64,000 nt of DNA from Thioalkalivibrio sp. ALJ21 (GCF_000378605.1 NZ_KB905158.1:124001-188000), one strand, 5' to 3'; positions 1 through 8,065 are shown, counted from the first letter of the stretch. Program-made: numbers and translations. Notes: generated from the letters alone by a model not told the origin.

Positions 1-2
1 AC

Positions 3-512
3 CTGCGTTTCGCAGCCGCGGCGGATCACGCTCTTTCGGCCGCGTACCAGGGGCAGTGCCCAGGGGTGGATCCGAGCAGGCTAGCGGAGTGGCGGCTTCG
101 GGAGCGGGCCGCAGCGCGGGGCATCCCAGTGGATCACGTTCGGGACCAGATGCGGGAAGCTGTCGACGTTATCGAGGCCACCAGCCATCACGGGGCGAGC
201 GGAGAGTCATTGGCGGGCGCGCCGCTCGTGCGCTTGGAAGATTCCATCCCGGAAGTTAGGGAGGCCGCAGCCTATCTTGGTGTGGCGGTTGAGTACGAGA
301 TCGAAGACATGGCCACCAATAATCGCAAGCTCGTTCTTGTTGGCGCGTCGCCCGGCCAGGTTGCCGAATGGATGGGGCAGAGGGCTCCGGATCTAGGCGG
401 CGAGCGAATCCACGGGTCCCCCAGCAAAGGGACGGCCCAGGCGACCTTGGACATCCCCTTGGTGCCTGACCGCCCCGATGGCGATCGCCCCGCGCCCATG
501 AGGATGCGTTAA
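3..512 (+). CDS. Hypothetical protein, 5' end outside the window
   Basis: The reading frame is open to the left edge of the window, so the gene starts before base 1; an internal GTG at 66 has no convincing ribosome site and the residues before it read as ordinary protein. The visible 169 residues hold a charged helical stretch (about 20-60), a probable alpha/beta segment around VEYEIEDM and LVLVGASPGQVAEWMG, and a low-complexity basic tail ending DRPAPMRMR. No family is recognised. The arginine-containing C-terminus resembles the tails of several proteins at 57-63 kb. Real gene with fair confidence; function unknown. Confidence 0.55.
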   Translation: MRFAAAADHALSAAYQGQCPGVDPSRLAEWRLRERAAARGIPVDHVRDQMREAVDVIEATSHHGASGESLAGAPLVRLEDSIPEVREAAAYLGVAVEYEIEDMATNNRKLVLVGASPGQVAEWMGQRAPDLGGERIHGSPSKGTAQATLDIPLVPDRPDGDRPAPMRMR

Positions 513-544
513 CCTCGATGCCGATCAGGCGGGCCGCCCAGAGA

Positions 545-841
545 TCACACCTCGTAGACTTCCACTGTCGCGCATACGGGGCTTTCCGCCGCGCTGTCCT
601 GGGGTGCAATCACATCTAGCTCGGCGGGCTCGCCGTTTCCGACATCCATGACGGACATGGTGTACATCTCAAGGTCCACATCGGGAAAAGCCTCAAGAAC
701 GCCGTCGACAGCCATAAATGGTACGGCTTGATGGTAGCAATCGCTCCCCATGACCTTTGCTTCGAACGTCCTCTCAGGTGCGCCTGACATTGCCGATGGT
801 GATGCCTCTACGCGCAGCATCCTAGGGTAGGCCCTTTGCAT
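545..841 (-). CDS. Hypothetical 98-aa acidic protein
   Basis: Unrecognised small acidic protein. The start is well fixed: on the minus strand AAGGAG lies five bases before the ATG. It begins 9 bases after the stop of the winged-helix gene at 851-1345, so the two probably form an operon with the regulator first. No signal peptide or membrane segment is visible; the sequence alternates hydrophobic and acidic residues (for example VLEAFPDVDLEMYTMSVMDV), consistent with a small beta-rich cytosolic protein. Function unknown. Confidence 0.6.
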   Translation of the reverse strand: MQRAYPRMLRVEASPSAMSGAPERTFEAKVMGSDCYHQAVPFMAVDGVLEAFPDVDLEMYTMSVMDVGNGEPAELDVIAPQDSAAESPVCATVEVYEV

Positions 842-850
842 GTGTTCTCC

Positions 851-1345
851 TTATGGCGCGCGACGGATTGACGGCGCGCTTTGTATGTCGTTCTCGGATG
901 ATTCGTCTGCGTCGCTCTTCAGCGCCCGGCCACCCCCAAGTTTCGAAAGGGCAGCCATCATCGCGAGTCCGTTCTCGCGGCCTTCGCCGCCAAATCCTTT
1001 GAACCCTGAGGCCTTGTCCTGCTCGGGCGGACTATCGAGATAGCTTTCTAGAGCTGGCGCCCTATGCTCTGCGCTCCGACCTGCTGGGGCCTGCCTATGC
1101 GCTGAAGGCTTCACGCGGACGACCTCCCATCGGGTGACCCTGCTTCCGGCCGCATTCACTGCATCGCGCCCTTGTATGCGGCCATCCTCCATCAACCGTG
1201 CGATTTCACCTCTCACTTCCCCGGGGTCCATCCGCATCGTCTCGGCGATCTGATCGAGAGTGCAGCCAGGGTTTAGCCGAATAAGGTCAACAACCTTAAC
1301 CGGCCGTTGCGCGCGCCCGTGGCGCCAATCGATTTCCCGGCTCAT
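851..1345 (-). CDS. Winged helix-turn-helix DNA-binding protein
   Basis: 164 residues from an ATG preceded by GGAGG at seven bases; a longer frame upstream exists but its residues are arginine/proline-rich shadow. Residues about 15-75 (VKVVDLIRLNPGCTLDQIAE, then ETMRMDPGEVRGEIARLMED) fit a winged helix-turn-helix of the MarR/ArsR-like class: a 'what to do next' helix pair followed by a recognition helix and a wing (DGRIQGRDA...TRWEVVRV). The remaining 85 residues are a flexible basic/acidic tail. Probably a local regulator of itself and the following 98-aa gene. Family assignment is by pattern only. Confidence 0.6.
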   Translation of the reverse strand: MSREIDWRHGRAQRPVKVVDLIRLNPGCTLDQIAETMRMDPGEVRGEIARLMEDGRIQGRDAVNAAGSRVTRWEVVRVKPSAHRQAPAGRSAEHRAPALESYLDSPPEQDKASGFKGFGGEGRENGLAMMAALSKLGGGRALKSDADESSENDIQSAPSIRRAP

Positions 1346-1672
1346 GACCTCGCCTCCGCGAAACAAGACAGCTAAGAGCCTGCCCGGCCCCTCAGGGAAT
1401 CGAGCCGGACCTGCCGCATTTTGCATATCAAGCCTAGTTCTAGCACGACCTCGGGTGGCCTTCAATGTCCGCAGGATATGGGCGCGGGCCTTAGGGTTCG
1501 GCCATGTAGATCGCACGAAACCACAGAGCGGCCTCTGTTGATTGTCGATCAAGTAGCAGCGCCGAAGCCTCAAAATTGGAGACCATCGCCTCACAGGCAG
1601 GCCGGGGCTTAACTTTGACTTTCGCTTGGCTGAACACCTATATTCATAGAAGGAATCTCATTGAGGAATAAG
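1346..1672. other. Intergenic region, no gene seen
   Basis: Divergent region between the minus-strand winged-helix gene and the SSB-like gene. It holds the plus-strand sigma70-type promoter at 1615-1644. Open frames through it on either strand are short or arginine/proline-rich shadows. A weak TGATATGC box lies on the minus strand near 1430 but matches the shared motif only in its -10 part. Nothing else seen. Confidence 0.5.
1615..1644 (+). promoter_or_regulatory. Sigma70-type promoter of the SSB-like gene
   Basis: TTGACT at 1615-1620 and TATATT at 1639-1644 are separated by 18 bases, close to the sigma70 consensus, and lie 28 bases before the ATG at 1673. This is one of the few promoters here that does not follow the shared GCGTAAG motif. 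Confidence 0.5.
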
Positions 1673-2122
1673 ATGTTCTGCATACTTGTAGGTTACATCG
1701 AAGGGGCGCTGCCGAGCCCGTCATCCGATGCGCTCTCCGCGGGCGTTATGTTTTCTCTCTCACCCATCTCTATCGATGGAAAAAGAAGCGGACAAACAGT
1801 ATCTTGTCGGATATCTCACGCGTCTTCCGGGGCGGTTTCTATACCGGGAGATAGTAGCGAGCCAGTAGTGGTTACCGGCTCCCTCGATGTCGGTCAAGGT
1901 GGACAGCAGAGCGGCCAGATTTGTCTGGAAGTCGCGAGTATTGCTCCAGCCGCTGAGGGCCACGCATTAGATGTCTCTGCCGTGCTCGCGCGATCCGATA
2001 TCCCAGCCCAGGGCCCAGCGCCCCTGGTCCCCCCGCCGGAGGGCGCGGCACAAAGAACCCAAGGGGTTGCGCCCGCCGGGAACCGGATGGTCGACCGAGA
2101 CGAGAGCGAGATCTGGTTTTAG
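1673..2122 (+). CDS. Diverged SSB-like single-stranded DNA-binding protein
   Basis: 149 residues from ATG 1673, with TTGAGGA six bases upstream; an in-frame TTG at 1661 is less likely. The opening ILVGYIEG matches the first OB-fold strand of bacterial SSB (typically ILVGNLG...), and VVVTGSLDVGQGGQQSGQIC plus LEVASIAP matches the strand pair around VYIEGQLRTRKW...QSGQDRYTTEV. A proline/glutamine-rich linker follows, and the protein ends DESEIWF, an acidic hydrophobic tip like the SSB partner-binding tail DDDIPF. The aromatic residues used by SSB for stacking are largely absent. Inference: plasmid-type SSB or PriB-like protein that can recruit SSB partners. Other OB-fold proteins remain possible. 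Confidence 0.5.
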   Translation: MFCILVGYIEGALPSPSSDALSAGVMFSLSPISIDGKRSGQTVSCRISHASSGAVSIPGDSSEPVVVTGSLDVGQGGQQSGQICLEVASIAPAAEGHALDVSAVLARSDIPAQGPAPLVPPPEGAAQRTQGVAPAGNRMVDRDESEIWF

Positions 2123-2160
2123 GCTGACCCCGATCAACCCCTCTCGACCCCGGTGGTATT

Positions 2161-2176
2161 ACGTAAGTGATATGGT
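2161..2176 (+). promoter_or_regulatory. Shared motif site ACGTAAGTGATATGGT
   Basis: Matches 13 of 14 informative positions of GCGTAAGTGATAYNNT. It sits 89 bases upstream of the family-1 gene at 2266. A second, sigma70-type promoter lies directly downstream. Confidence 0.6.
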
Positions 2177-2177
2177 C

Positions 2178-2205
2178 TTGACATCTCGGTGACTGATGGT
2201 ATCGT
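2178..2205 (+). promoter_or_regulatory. Sigma70-type promoter, tandem with the motif site
   Basis: TTGACA (2178-2183), 16-base spacer, TATCGT (2200-2205), starting two bases after the shared motif. Either two start sites serve the gene at 2266, or the upstream motif is an activator site for this promoter. Confidence 0.35.
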
Positions 2206-2265
2206 TTGCCATCACATTCAACGCCCGGCGTTACATGGGCGACCGAGAAAAGTGGGTTAAAAGTC

Positions 2266-3009
2266 ATGCAGGCCATTTTGCTGAGCACCGATGATGTCGC
2301 GGAAACTCCCCAGGCGGGTGGTCGCTCGTTCGCGACCTTGGAAGTGCACACGGAAAACGTGGAGCGCTATTTCCTTCCTCTCATCGCGCATGACCCCAGC
2401 ATTCCCCGGGGGGCGCACGATCGGCTTCGGGAGGCGCTCGATCCTCGCCATACTGAGATTTGCCCGATCGATGCCGCTAGCAATTCGCTAACGCCTACGA
2501 CCCTTATTCGCATTCACAGCCTTCCGACTGACGAAGTGCGCAGCAGGGCGCGCTCCCTGGTTGAGTTCTGCCGGGCCCTAGAGATCGGGTACAACCTGGT
2601 CACATCCGACTTTTCTGATCACTCACCCCGGCACTCTGTGCTCAGGGGCATGCCATCGCATGGTCGGGGCCTCGCTGAAGATGGAGGCGTTGTACCAGCA
2701 GCGGATTGCGGTGGCGCTCGAGATCACGATGCCATGCGGATGTATCACTTCCGGTCCATCTCGCTTGAGGATGCCTTGGCTGTGCATAAGGGGGCGTCTC
2801 CGGTGAGCACTGACCGACGGCTGGGCCATTTTCAAGTCGCAGATGTGAACTATCATGCCAACGCTTCCAGGGGTTCTGCGTTCTATCCTTTTGCCCTCGC
2901 TGCGTGCCGGCGCGCCAACCTCAGAAATGACAGCGGTGTTCGCGACCGAGTCCTCTCCGAAGATCTTCACCACGCCCGGCACCAATTCGAGGCATGCCCT
3001 GGTCTTTAG
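2266..3009 (+). CDS. Family-1 paralogue, unknown function
   Basis: 247 residues from ATG 2266; an in-frame TTG at 2206 overlaps the promoter region and is unlikely. Near the N-terminus, FATLEVHTENVERYFLPLIA carries the family-1 signature (hydrophobic strand, then [FV][DE]xLxxP-like segment) seen in six other proteins of this window (31316, 38686, 42715, 46265, 59582, 60462). The rest is histidine- and acid-rich without recognised motifs. No signal peptide. Likely expressed from the motif/sigma70 pair upstream. Function unknown; I found no match to a named domain. Confidence 0.6.
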   Translation: MQAILLSTDDVAETPQAGGRSFATLEVHTENVERYFLPLIAHDPSIPRGAHDRLREALDPRHTEICPIDAASNSLTPTTLIRIHSLPTDEVRSRARSLVEFCRALEIGYNLVTSDFSDHSPRHSVLRGMPSHGRGLAEDGGVVPAADCGGARDHDAMRMYHFRSISLEDALAVHKGASPVSTDRRLGHFQVADVNYHANASRGSAFYPFALAACRRANLRNDSGVRDRVLSEDLHHARHQFEACPGL

Positions 3010-3106
3010 GTTTCTACTCCAATCCTGAGTTCGTTTCTAAGCTTTGGACTTTCTCGCCCAATAGCGGATATTCTATTCTAGAACCGAAAGCAAGAGGCGG
3101 CCCGAC

Positions 3107-3667
3107 ATGATGGCGAACGAATCCATCAGCAGAGTTTTTGTTTACGCGATCGATGTCTCTAACGGGGAGCTTGAACGGTTCTCTGCGCCGCGCTCGGTCT
3201 TGAGCGCTCAGCACGCATCCGACCCCCGACTTCAGGGGCAGTCCGCCGAACAGATTAAGGCCTGGGTTCTCGATGCGGTATCGCGTAGAGATGGATCCAT
3301 CTCGACAATGGACCCACTGTTTGCGCCCCCGGTCGATGGTGCGAATGATGACGCCCTGGTCCTGCTGATCGGATATCTTGGCTCGCTGCTGGACCGCGAT
3401 GGCCATGGTGAGCCTAAGGATGCGCATGTTGCGGTCTCGTTTTACCGGAATTCTGGATCACATGTGATCTGCGAGCTCGACGCATCAATTCTTGAGGCAT
3501 CCACGCCTCCACCCGGAGGCTACCAGGCGGGCTCTGGATTTCTCGAGACGGAGGACGTTTTCGAGCGCGTTAACCCGGTCATCTTCGCGCGCCTCGGGGC
3601 TGCCAGGGGTCGGCTCGCTACTCCTGACTGGCGAGGGGCGCCCGGATCAATCGAATCGGCGGCTTAA
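3107..3667 (+). CDS. Family-2 paralogue (first of three), unknown function
   Basis: 186 residues, start ATG 3107 (a second ATG follows at once) with AGAGG nine bases upstream. It opens SRVFVYAIDVSNGELERFSA and has a later strand pair DAHVAVSFYRNSGSHVICEL. The genes at 4757 and 5496 share this plan (IFIYTIAPASG...DAHVAIAVYHHRGFESVSVE; VTIHLVDSMSG...EYAVIVYRTSG), so the three are diverged tandem paralogues interrupted by a minus-strand pair. Predicted cytosolic alpha/beta protein; no catalytic motif recognised. Confidence 0.6.
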   Translation: MMANESISRVFVYAIDVSNGELERFSAPRSVLSAQHASDPRLQGQSAEQIKAWVLDAVSRRDGSISTMDPLFAPPVDGANDDALVLLIGYLGSLLDRDGHGEPKDAHVAVSFYRNSGSHVICELDASILEASTPPPGGYQAGSGFLETEDVFERVNPVIFARLGAARGRLATPDWRGAPGSIESAA

Positions 3668-3677
3668 CGCCGCCGAT
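3655..3677. terminator. Hairpin between convergent genes
   Basis: Perfect 9-bp inverted repeat ATCGGCGGC / GCCGCCGAT with a 5-base loop, overlapping the stop codon of the 3107 gene and just past the end of the minus-strand gene at 3684. There is no T-run, so termination in either direction is plausible but unproven. Confidence 0.4.
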
Positions 3678-3683
3678 CGAGCC

Positions 3684-4310
3684 CTATCCCTCAAACTCCC
3701 CCGTATCGGGGTTATAAGTCCCGAGCCCGAATTGCTGCTGCATATAGCTAACGCGGCCAGGGCAGATCTCCTGTACCCAGTAGTTAAATCGCATTCGAGA
3801 TAGGGTCGGGTCCTCAACGACAATGTGCACAATGCGATTGAATTCTGTCATTAGTTGAAGCTCGTTGTACCCCTCATCCCAGGCGTCGCACCACTGGGTT
3901 GCGTACCAGCACTCGTACTCGCCATTCCATGCGTCCCAGTCGTATCGGCATTGAGGGGCCAGTTCCGTGTGGTGTATGTACGGAGGCCGGCTTAAGTCGA
4001 TTCCATCCCACTCAAAACTGTTCGTTGGGGATGACCATTGAAATCCGTCATCCGGCGGAGCTTCAGTTCCCGGGTTTACACGAATGTTTCCGCCGCGGTA
4101 GTCCGTCATGAAGTCGCCGTATCCACCGTAGTCCGATTGCATTGAATCAAACCCGCAACTGCCTCCGGCGCCACCCCCATATTGGGCGCTCGCCGTCGTG
4201 ATGCTGATGGCGACTAGCGCGGCGGCCGACACGGGGGCGCCAGCCCAAAAGGGTTGGCGCCGCTTCCGGTTGCCGGGTGTCAACGCCAGGGATTGTTCGT
4301 AATCAGTCAT
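3684..4310 (-). CDS. Exported glycine/tyrosine/tryptophan-rich protein
   Basis: 208 residues. Basic N-terminus then a hydrophobic segment PVSAAALVAISITTASAQ at about 27-43 fits a signal peptide ending ASA-QY, although the n-region is long. The mature part is rich in Gly, Tyr, Asp and Trp and has several cysteines (CGF, PQCRYDW, YECWYATQWCDAW), suggesting a disulfide-bonded periplasmic or surface protein. Its start overlaps the end of the upstream lipoprotein gene (4303-4674) by 8 bases, so the two are co-transcribed. Family not recognised. Confidence 0.6.
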   Translation of the reverse strand: MTDYEQSLALTPGNRKRRQPFWAGAPVSAAALVAISITTASAQYGGGAGGSCGFDSMQSDYGGYGDFMTDYRGGNIRVNPGTEAPPDDGFQWSSPTNSFEWDGIDLSRPPYIHHTELAPQCRYDWDAWNGEYECWYATQWCDAWDEGYNELQLMTEFNRIVHIVVEDPTLSRMRFNYWVQEICPGRVSYMQQQFGLGTYNPDTGEFEG

Positions 4311-4674
4311 GGTCGGGCCCGTCAGTGGATTGGGAGTGATCTTCTTGCTCTGTGATTGCTGTGGTGCACTCGGCCCCTCGCGGAACCGGGGAGGCCTCGC
4401 TCAGGATGGCGGGGTCGACATCGAGCTCCGCACCACACATAGAGAGCACTTTGTAAATGAAGCCCATTCGGTCCTCGATGCCGGCAAACCTGGCCACCCT
4501 GTCGGTCGTAAGCATGAAGCGATAGGCGTCGCCGTCCAGGCCTGGAGCGAGCTCGCATAGCCGCTCCGCCAACCGCTCGCTCGAAATGCTCTCGCTTTCG
4601 CTTGGCGAGCTGCAGCCAGAAACAACGAATGCCGCAGCGGAAGCTGCGGCAAGGTAAAGTGACGCCTTTCGCAT
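4303..4674 (-). CDS. Small outer-membrane-type lipoprotein
   Basis: 123 residues from ATG 4674; an upstream in-frame TTG at 4689 is less likely. MRKASLYLAAASAAAFVVSGC is a lipoprotein signal peptide with lipobox VSGC; the residues after Cys (SSPS) give no inner-membrane retention Asp. The mature part is short and acidic with one further cysteine pair (ERLCEL, SMCGAEL) and ends in an acidic histidine-rich tail. First gene of a two-gene minus-strand operon with the exported protein at 3684. Function unknown. Confidence 0.65.
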   Translation of the reverse strand: MRKASLYLAAASAAAFVVSGCSSPSESESISSERLAERLCELAPGLDGDAYRFMLTTDRVARFAGIEDRMGFIYKVLSMCGAELDVDPAILSEASPVPRGAECTTAITEQEDHSQSTDGPDHD

Positions 4675-4756
4675 TCTATTCGTTCTCAATTTTTGAGCGT
4701 GTTCTTCATATATGGTACTTTTAGTTCATCTGCAAATCAAAGAATAGGCTATCGAA

Positions 4757-5341
4757 ATGGCAGCCAGCCCCTCGATTTTCATCTATACGATAGCCCCCGC
4801 CTCGGGGGTGCTTGTGCAGTCGATATTCCCTGCGCGCTCACTGCGACCGGCCGCGGATCAAGAAGGCGTGAGCGCTGACTCCCTGGACGGGCTGCTCGGT
4901 GCGCTGACCTCGCCCGCAGACTCCGGCGACCACGCAGGAATCTCGCGGGCGGGCGGTCTCGCTGGCGCGAGCGCTTCCTGCGCTGCCATCACGCCAGGTG
5001 AATCCGACCCGAGTCGAGCGGTTTCGGTGATCTCGGGAATGAGGCTCGAGATCGAAGGAGGGGAGGGCTGGCGATCCCATGGGGGCGATGCGCACGTCGC
5101 GATCGCGGTCTATCACCACAGGGGATTTGAGTCCGTGTCGGTTGAGGTTGTGATTCTGGGTTCAATCGAAGTGAGCGCTGAGGCGGTGGATGACCACGGG
5201 AGCAGCCCACCCCTTCTTCCGCGGGAGCTGTACGCTATAGCGGGGCCGGTTCTGGAGGGCCGGTATCGAGCGAACCCGGAGCTGGAACCCCCGGTCGACG
5301 GAAGCGTCAGAGGGTTCTTTGAGGGCGTGCGCGCGGCCTAG
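4757..5341 (+). CDS. Family-2 paralogue (second of three)
   Basis: 194 residues from ATG 4757. IFIYTIAPASGVLVQSIFPA and DAHVAIAVYHHRGFESVSVE align with the 3107 protein; the middle is an alanine/glycine-rich insertion. A plausible sigma70 promoter (TTGAGC, 17 bases, TACTTT) lies at about 4694-4722. Lies divergent to the lipoprotein operon. Function unknown. Confidence 0.55.
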   Translation: MAASPSIFIYTIAPASGVLVQSIFPARSLRPAADQEGVSADSLDGLLGALTSPADSGDHAGISRAGGLAGASASCAAITPGESDPSRAVSVISGMRLEIEGGEGWRSHGGDAHVAIAVYHHRGFESVSVEVVILGSIEVSAEAVDDHGSSPPLLPRELYAIAGPVLEGRYRANPELEPPVDGSVRGFFEGVRAA

Positions 5342-5495
5342 CTTGCACCCATCTCCCTGGCCAACAAGCACATAGATCGCATACCGCGACTTTTTCTGAC
5401 CGAATCTCCGTAACTATCGGGTTTTAGGTCTCTTCTTGAGTTACGCCGGCGCGTCGCCTTGCCCTTTCAGTGGGGCCCTATCTACACTCTCACGG

Positions 5496-6050
5496 ATGGC
5501 TCTTATTCCACATGCACCCCCCCAAGATGAGCGCCCTCGCGGACACGGGGTGACCATCCATCTTGTGGACTCCATGTCGGGGCGTCACTTCCCCTTGCGC
5601 CTCCAGGCGTCGGATATCGAAGTCATTTCCGGCTCCGGGGTTCTTGATGATGGCTCGCCCCCGGTCGCCCGCTTCCTCGCCGAATCGCTGGACTTCTTAG
5701 CCGCGACGGCGTCCGCCCGAGAGGATGGTCGCACTGTTTCGTGGTGCGAGGTGGCCGAGCGGATCCGTATGGTCGGGATTTGCGCGGCCGCTTTCGCCCT
5801 CCGCGGCGAAGAGCTGGGGTCTGGAGGATCGCGTGCCCGGGAGTATGCAGTGATTGTCTACCGGACCTCCGGGGCCGGCAGGCCGGACTCCCCCTCGGTG
5901 GCCAGCATGGCGTTTCCCAGCTCCCCCGGTATCGATGCTGTAGCCCGTCGCCAAATACTGGAGCGCGCGGTGCAGCAACTCGCCCCCTGGTCTCAAGCGG
6001 AAGAAATCGCCGCTCGCCCCGTCCTCCAGGCTGCAGGCCAGGCAGCATAG
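5496..6050 (+). CDS. Family-2 paralogue (third of three)
   Basis: 184 residues from ATG 5496, chosen because the paralogues begin a few residues before the same strand; an in-frame TTG at 5436 with a weak AGG site would add 20 residues. VTIHLVDSMSGRHFPLRLQA matches the family-2 N-terminus, and REYAVIVYRTSGAGRPDSPS matches the later strand. Function unknown. Confidence 0.5.
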   Translation: MALIPHAPPQDERPRGHGVTIHLVDSMSGRHFPLRLQASDIEVISGSGVLDDGSPPVARFLAESLDFLAATASAREDGRTVSWCEVAERIRMVGICAAAFALRGEELGSGGSRAREYAVIVYRTSGAGRPDSPSVASMAFPSSPGIDAVARRQILERAVQQLAPWSQAEEIAARPVLQAAGQAA

Positions 6051-6189
6051 CTCTCCAGCGCTAACCGCCCTCGGTGAGCGCTACGGCGCCCTGAGCGGCG
6101 GGGGCGACGAAGGCCTGCGAATCCGCTTCTTGAGCGCCCCAAGCCGCACCCGGCGCGACCTTCTGATGTCTATGCTAGATTCGGCATTA

Positions 6190-6205
6190 TCTTAACTGAT
6201 ATACT
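6190..6205 (+). promoter_or_regulatory. Shared motif site TCTTAACTGATATACT
   Basis: 11 of 14 informative positions, with the extended -10 TGATATACT and the downstream TTACGC. It ends 42 bases before ATG 6248 and probably drives the four-gene 6248-8544 operon. Confidence 0.6.
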
Positions 6206-6247
6206 TTACGCTTACCGTTTATTATGAACCCGCATGAGGCCTTTGAC

Positions 6248-6664
6248 ATGAGCCCCAGGATTCGCCAGAGCGCATTTGCCGCTTTGACTCTGTGTTTCGC
6301 ATCCGCAGTTTCCGCCGACCCTTCTGATTCTTTTGTCGAGCTTGGTGATCTCGAGCGCGCGCACATCCAATACGTGCACGCCGAAGCCAAACTCGCGGAC
6401 GAGCTATGGGAGGCATCAAAGGGCGGGGACGCTGATGCAACCTATGCCGCGGCTGTGATGCATGAGAACGGGACCGCGGGCCACCGCAGCCCTGAGCTGG
6501 CGAGACAGCTCTATCGAGAGGCCGCGCAAGCGGGTCACCGGCCAGCACAGATCGCGCTCGCAAGGATGCTGATTGCAGGGTCCGGCGGCAAGCCAGACGC
6601 CTCGGAGGCACTGAAGTGGATGTCCGCAGATTCGTCGGCCGGACGGCCGAGCGGGAAGGACTAA
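6248..6664 (+). CDS. Secreted Sel1-repeat protein
   Basis: 138 residues from ATG 6248, selected over ATG 6224 because GAGG lies eight bases before it. A cleavable signal peptide (MSPRIRQSAFAALTLCFASA, cut near VSA-DP) is followed by about two Sel1-like helical repeats: ADATYAAAVMHENGTAGHRS, PELARQLYREAAQAGHRPAQ and ALARMLIAGSGGKPDASEAL. Sel1 repeats mediate protein contacts, often in signalling or envelope processes. It heads an operon with a PP2C-like protein and two membrane proteins. Two other short secreted Sel1 proteins occur at 30820 and 54027, each behind the same promoter motif. Confidence 0.75.
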   Translation: MSPRIRQSAFAALTLCFASAVSADPSDSFVELGDLERAHIQYVHAEAKLADELWEASKGGDADATYAAAVMHENGTAGHRSPELARQLYREAAQAGHRPAQIALARMLIAGSGGKPDASEALKWMSADSSAGRPSGKD

Positions 6665-6670
6665 GGCATC

Positions 6671-7582
6671 GTGAGCCAGCGATACCGCCTTACGGTGGAC
6701 CCCGGGGCCTCTGTTAGCGCATCTCCGGCCGGCCGGGGCGCATGGGTTCTTTTCAGTGACCGCGCAGCGGTGCTGGTCGACGCCGTCCCGGATCACCATG
6801 CTGAGCCCTTTGCGGCCGGCGTCGAATCAGACTCTTCCTGGTTTGCGGGAGTCTTCGCGGCGGGGTTTATCGAGGCGTTCGAGGCCAGCGGGGACACTGC
6901 GACCGCGATTTGCGACGCAGTTGAGTCTGCGGAGAGCCGGTTTGACGCGCTACTGCAGGAAGCGCGGAGCGCTGGGTCCGATGGGCCTATCGACGCGTCC
7001 ATGCTCGAGCCGCATCAGCAGCCATACACAAGCATGGCGATCGCCGCCCTGGAGGGCGACGCCCTTGTGATTGCACGAATCGGCGACACGGCGGTGTATT
7101 TCTCTGACGCCTCAGGCGCCACGCACTCGTTGCCGACGCATATGCACTACCCGGTTCTTCAGCAGGAAACATTCGTCAGGCTCGCAGAGAGGCACGATCT
7201 AGGGCTTGAAATCGGGCTGGATGAGCCGCGAGCGCTCGAGCTTTCTGCGTGGGAGCGATCCAAGATCAACAGCCCTCATGACCTGTCCGCTTTGACGGTG
7301 AGCCACGACTGCATCGAGTACATCGATTTTCGATCTCTGGATCTGTCATCCGAGAGCTCGGTCCTTCTTCTGAACGGCGGATTGAACCGGGCGCTCTCTT
7401 CAAACCGGTCCCTCGTGTCGGCAGAAGACGTGCTTTGTCGTCGCTTGGGCGCCCCAACGCGGGAAGTCGCCGCACAGGCAAGGGAGATCCTTAGATCGGA
7501 GCTTCCGGATTGCGGGGCTCACCCCATGTTCGATTCAAGACAGAGCTGTGTGGGCGCGCTCGTTAGCGTAGTCCAGGCATAG
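6671..7582 (+). CDS. PP2C-like pseudophosphatase
   Basis: 303 residues from GTG 6671, seven bases after the Sel1 stop, with AAGG upstream. The order of elements resembles bacterial PP2C/Stp phosphatases: an N-terminal strand GAWVLFSDRAAVLVDAVPDH, then TSMAIAALEGDALVIARIGD-TAVYF (the SMAIA...VGDSRAYL core), and SSVLLLNGGLNRALSSN where active enzymes read LLCSDGLTDAL. The metal-binding aspartates of the last motif are replaced (D to G/N) and the usual N-terminal DGMGG is absent, so catalysis is doubtful. Inference: a pseudophosphatase that binds phosphoprotein or the neighbouring membrane proteins. Assignment rests on pattern. Confidence 0.5.
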   Translation: MSQRYRLTVDPGASVSASPAGRGAWVLFSDRAAVLVDAVPDHHAEPFAAGVESDSSWFAGVFAAGFIEAFEASGDTATAICDAVESAESRFDALLQEARSAGSDGPIDASMLEPHQQPYTSMAIAALEGDALVIARIGDTAVYFSDASGATHSLPTHMHYPVLQQETFVRLAERHDLGLEIGLDEPRALELSAWERSKINSPHDLSALTVSHDCIEYIDFRSLDLSSESSVLLLNGGLNRALSSNRSLVSAEDVLCRRLGAPTREVAAQAREILRSELPDCGAHPMFDSRQSCVGALVSVVQA

Positions 7583-7609
7583 CTGCACACAAGCCGAGAG
7601 AGAGAGAAA

Positions 7610-8065
7610 ATGGAGGCAACTGTCCCATCCGCCGTCAGCGCAACATCTCGCCTGGAGCCAATGACTGAGGCTTCGATCAAGAAGCGCAAGACCACGCTCT
7701 CAGTTGCCTTGCTGCTCATCCTGCTCCTGGTTCTCGCGTCCGCTGCGGCGGTTTACTTCACTTCAGGGAGCCTGCTTTCCGCAGCGATTGCGACATCCGT
7801 CGTTCCCATGATGATGGTTGGTGGATCGCTCGCGCGGCTTATTCGATCTCTTCAGCCCGCCCGAAAGGAAGCCGACTTGAGCGCCATCGCGGTCATGCGG
7901 GACGAAGATCCAGCTGTCCGGGCGTATCTCGACCTGATCGCTGAGGAAGGGCGGGCCCCCTGCTCATTCGAGGTTGAATCGCTCGTCTCGGCCTATTTCT
8001 TCCGCCGATCCATTCGGGCTTCGGCCCTGGGCGAAAGCGTGCCGCCGAGGGACGTTGCGCTTTGA
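7610..8065 (+). CDS. Two-segment membrane protein
   Basis: 151 residues from ATG 7610 after a purine-rich GAGAGAGAGAAA; ATG 7661 would also serve. Basic residues (KKRK, about 24-27) precede two hydrophobic segments at about 31-51 and 55-75 (LLLILLLVLASAAAVYFTSG and AAIATSVVPMMMVGGSLARL), followed by an 80-residue cytosolic helical tail. Ends by overlapping the next start (TTGA). Co-transcribed with Sel1, PP2C-like and RDD proteins; probably a membrane partner of that set. Family unknown. Confidence 0.65.
   Translation: MEATVPSAVSATSRLEPMTEASIKKRKTTLSVALLLILLLVLASAAAVYFTSGSLLSAAIATSVVPMMMVGGSLARLIRSLQPARKEADLSAIAVMRDEDPAVRAYLDLIAEEGRAPCSFEVESLVSAYFFRRSIRASALGESVPPRDVAL

Noticed and set aside
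1425-1440. TTGATATGCA box on the minus strand before the winged-helix gene
   Set aside because: Matches only the -10 half of the shared motif; too weak to call.
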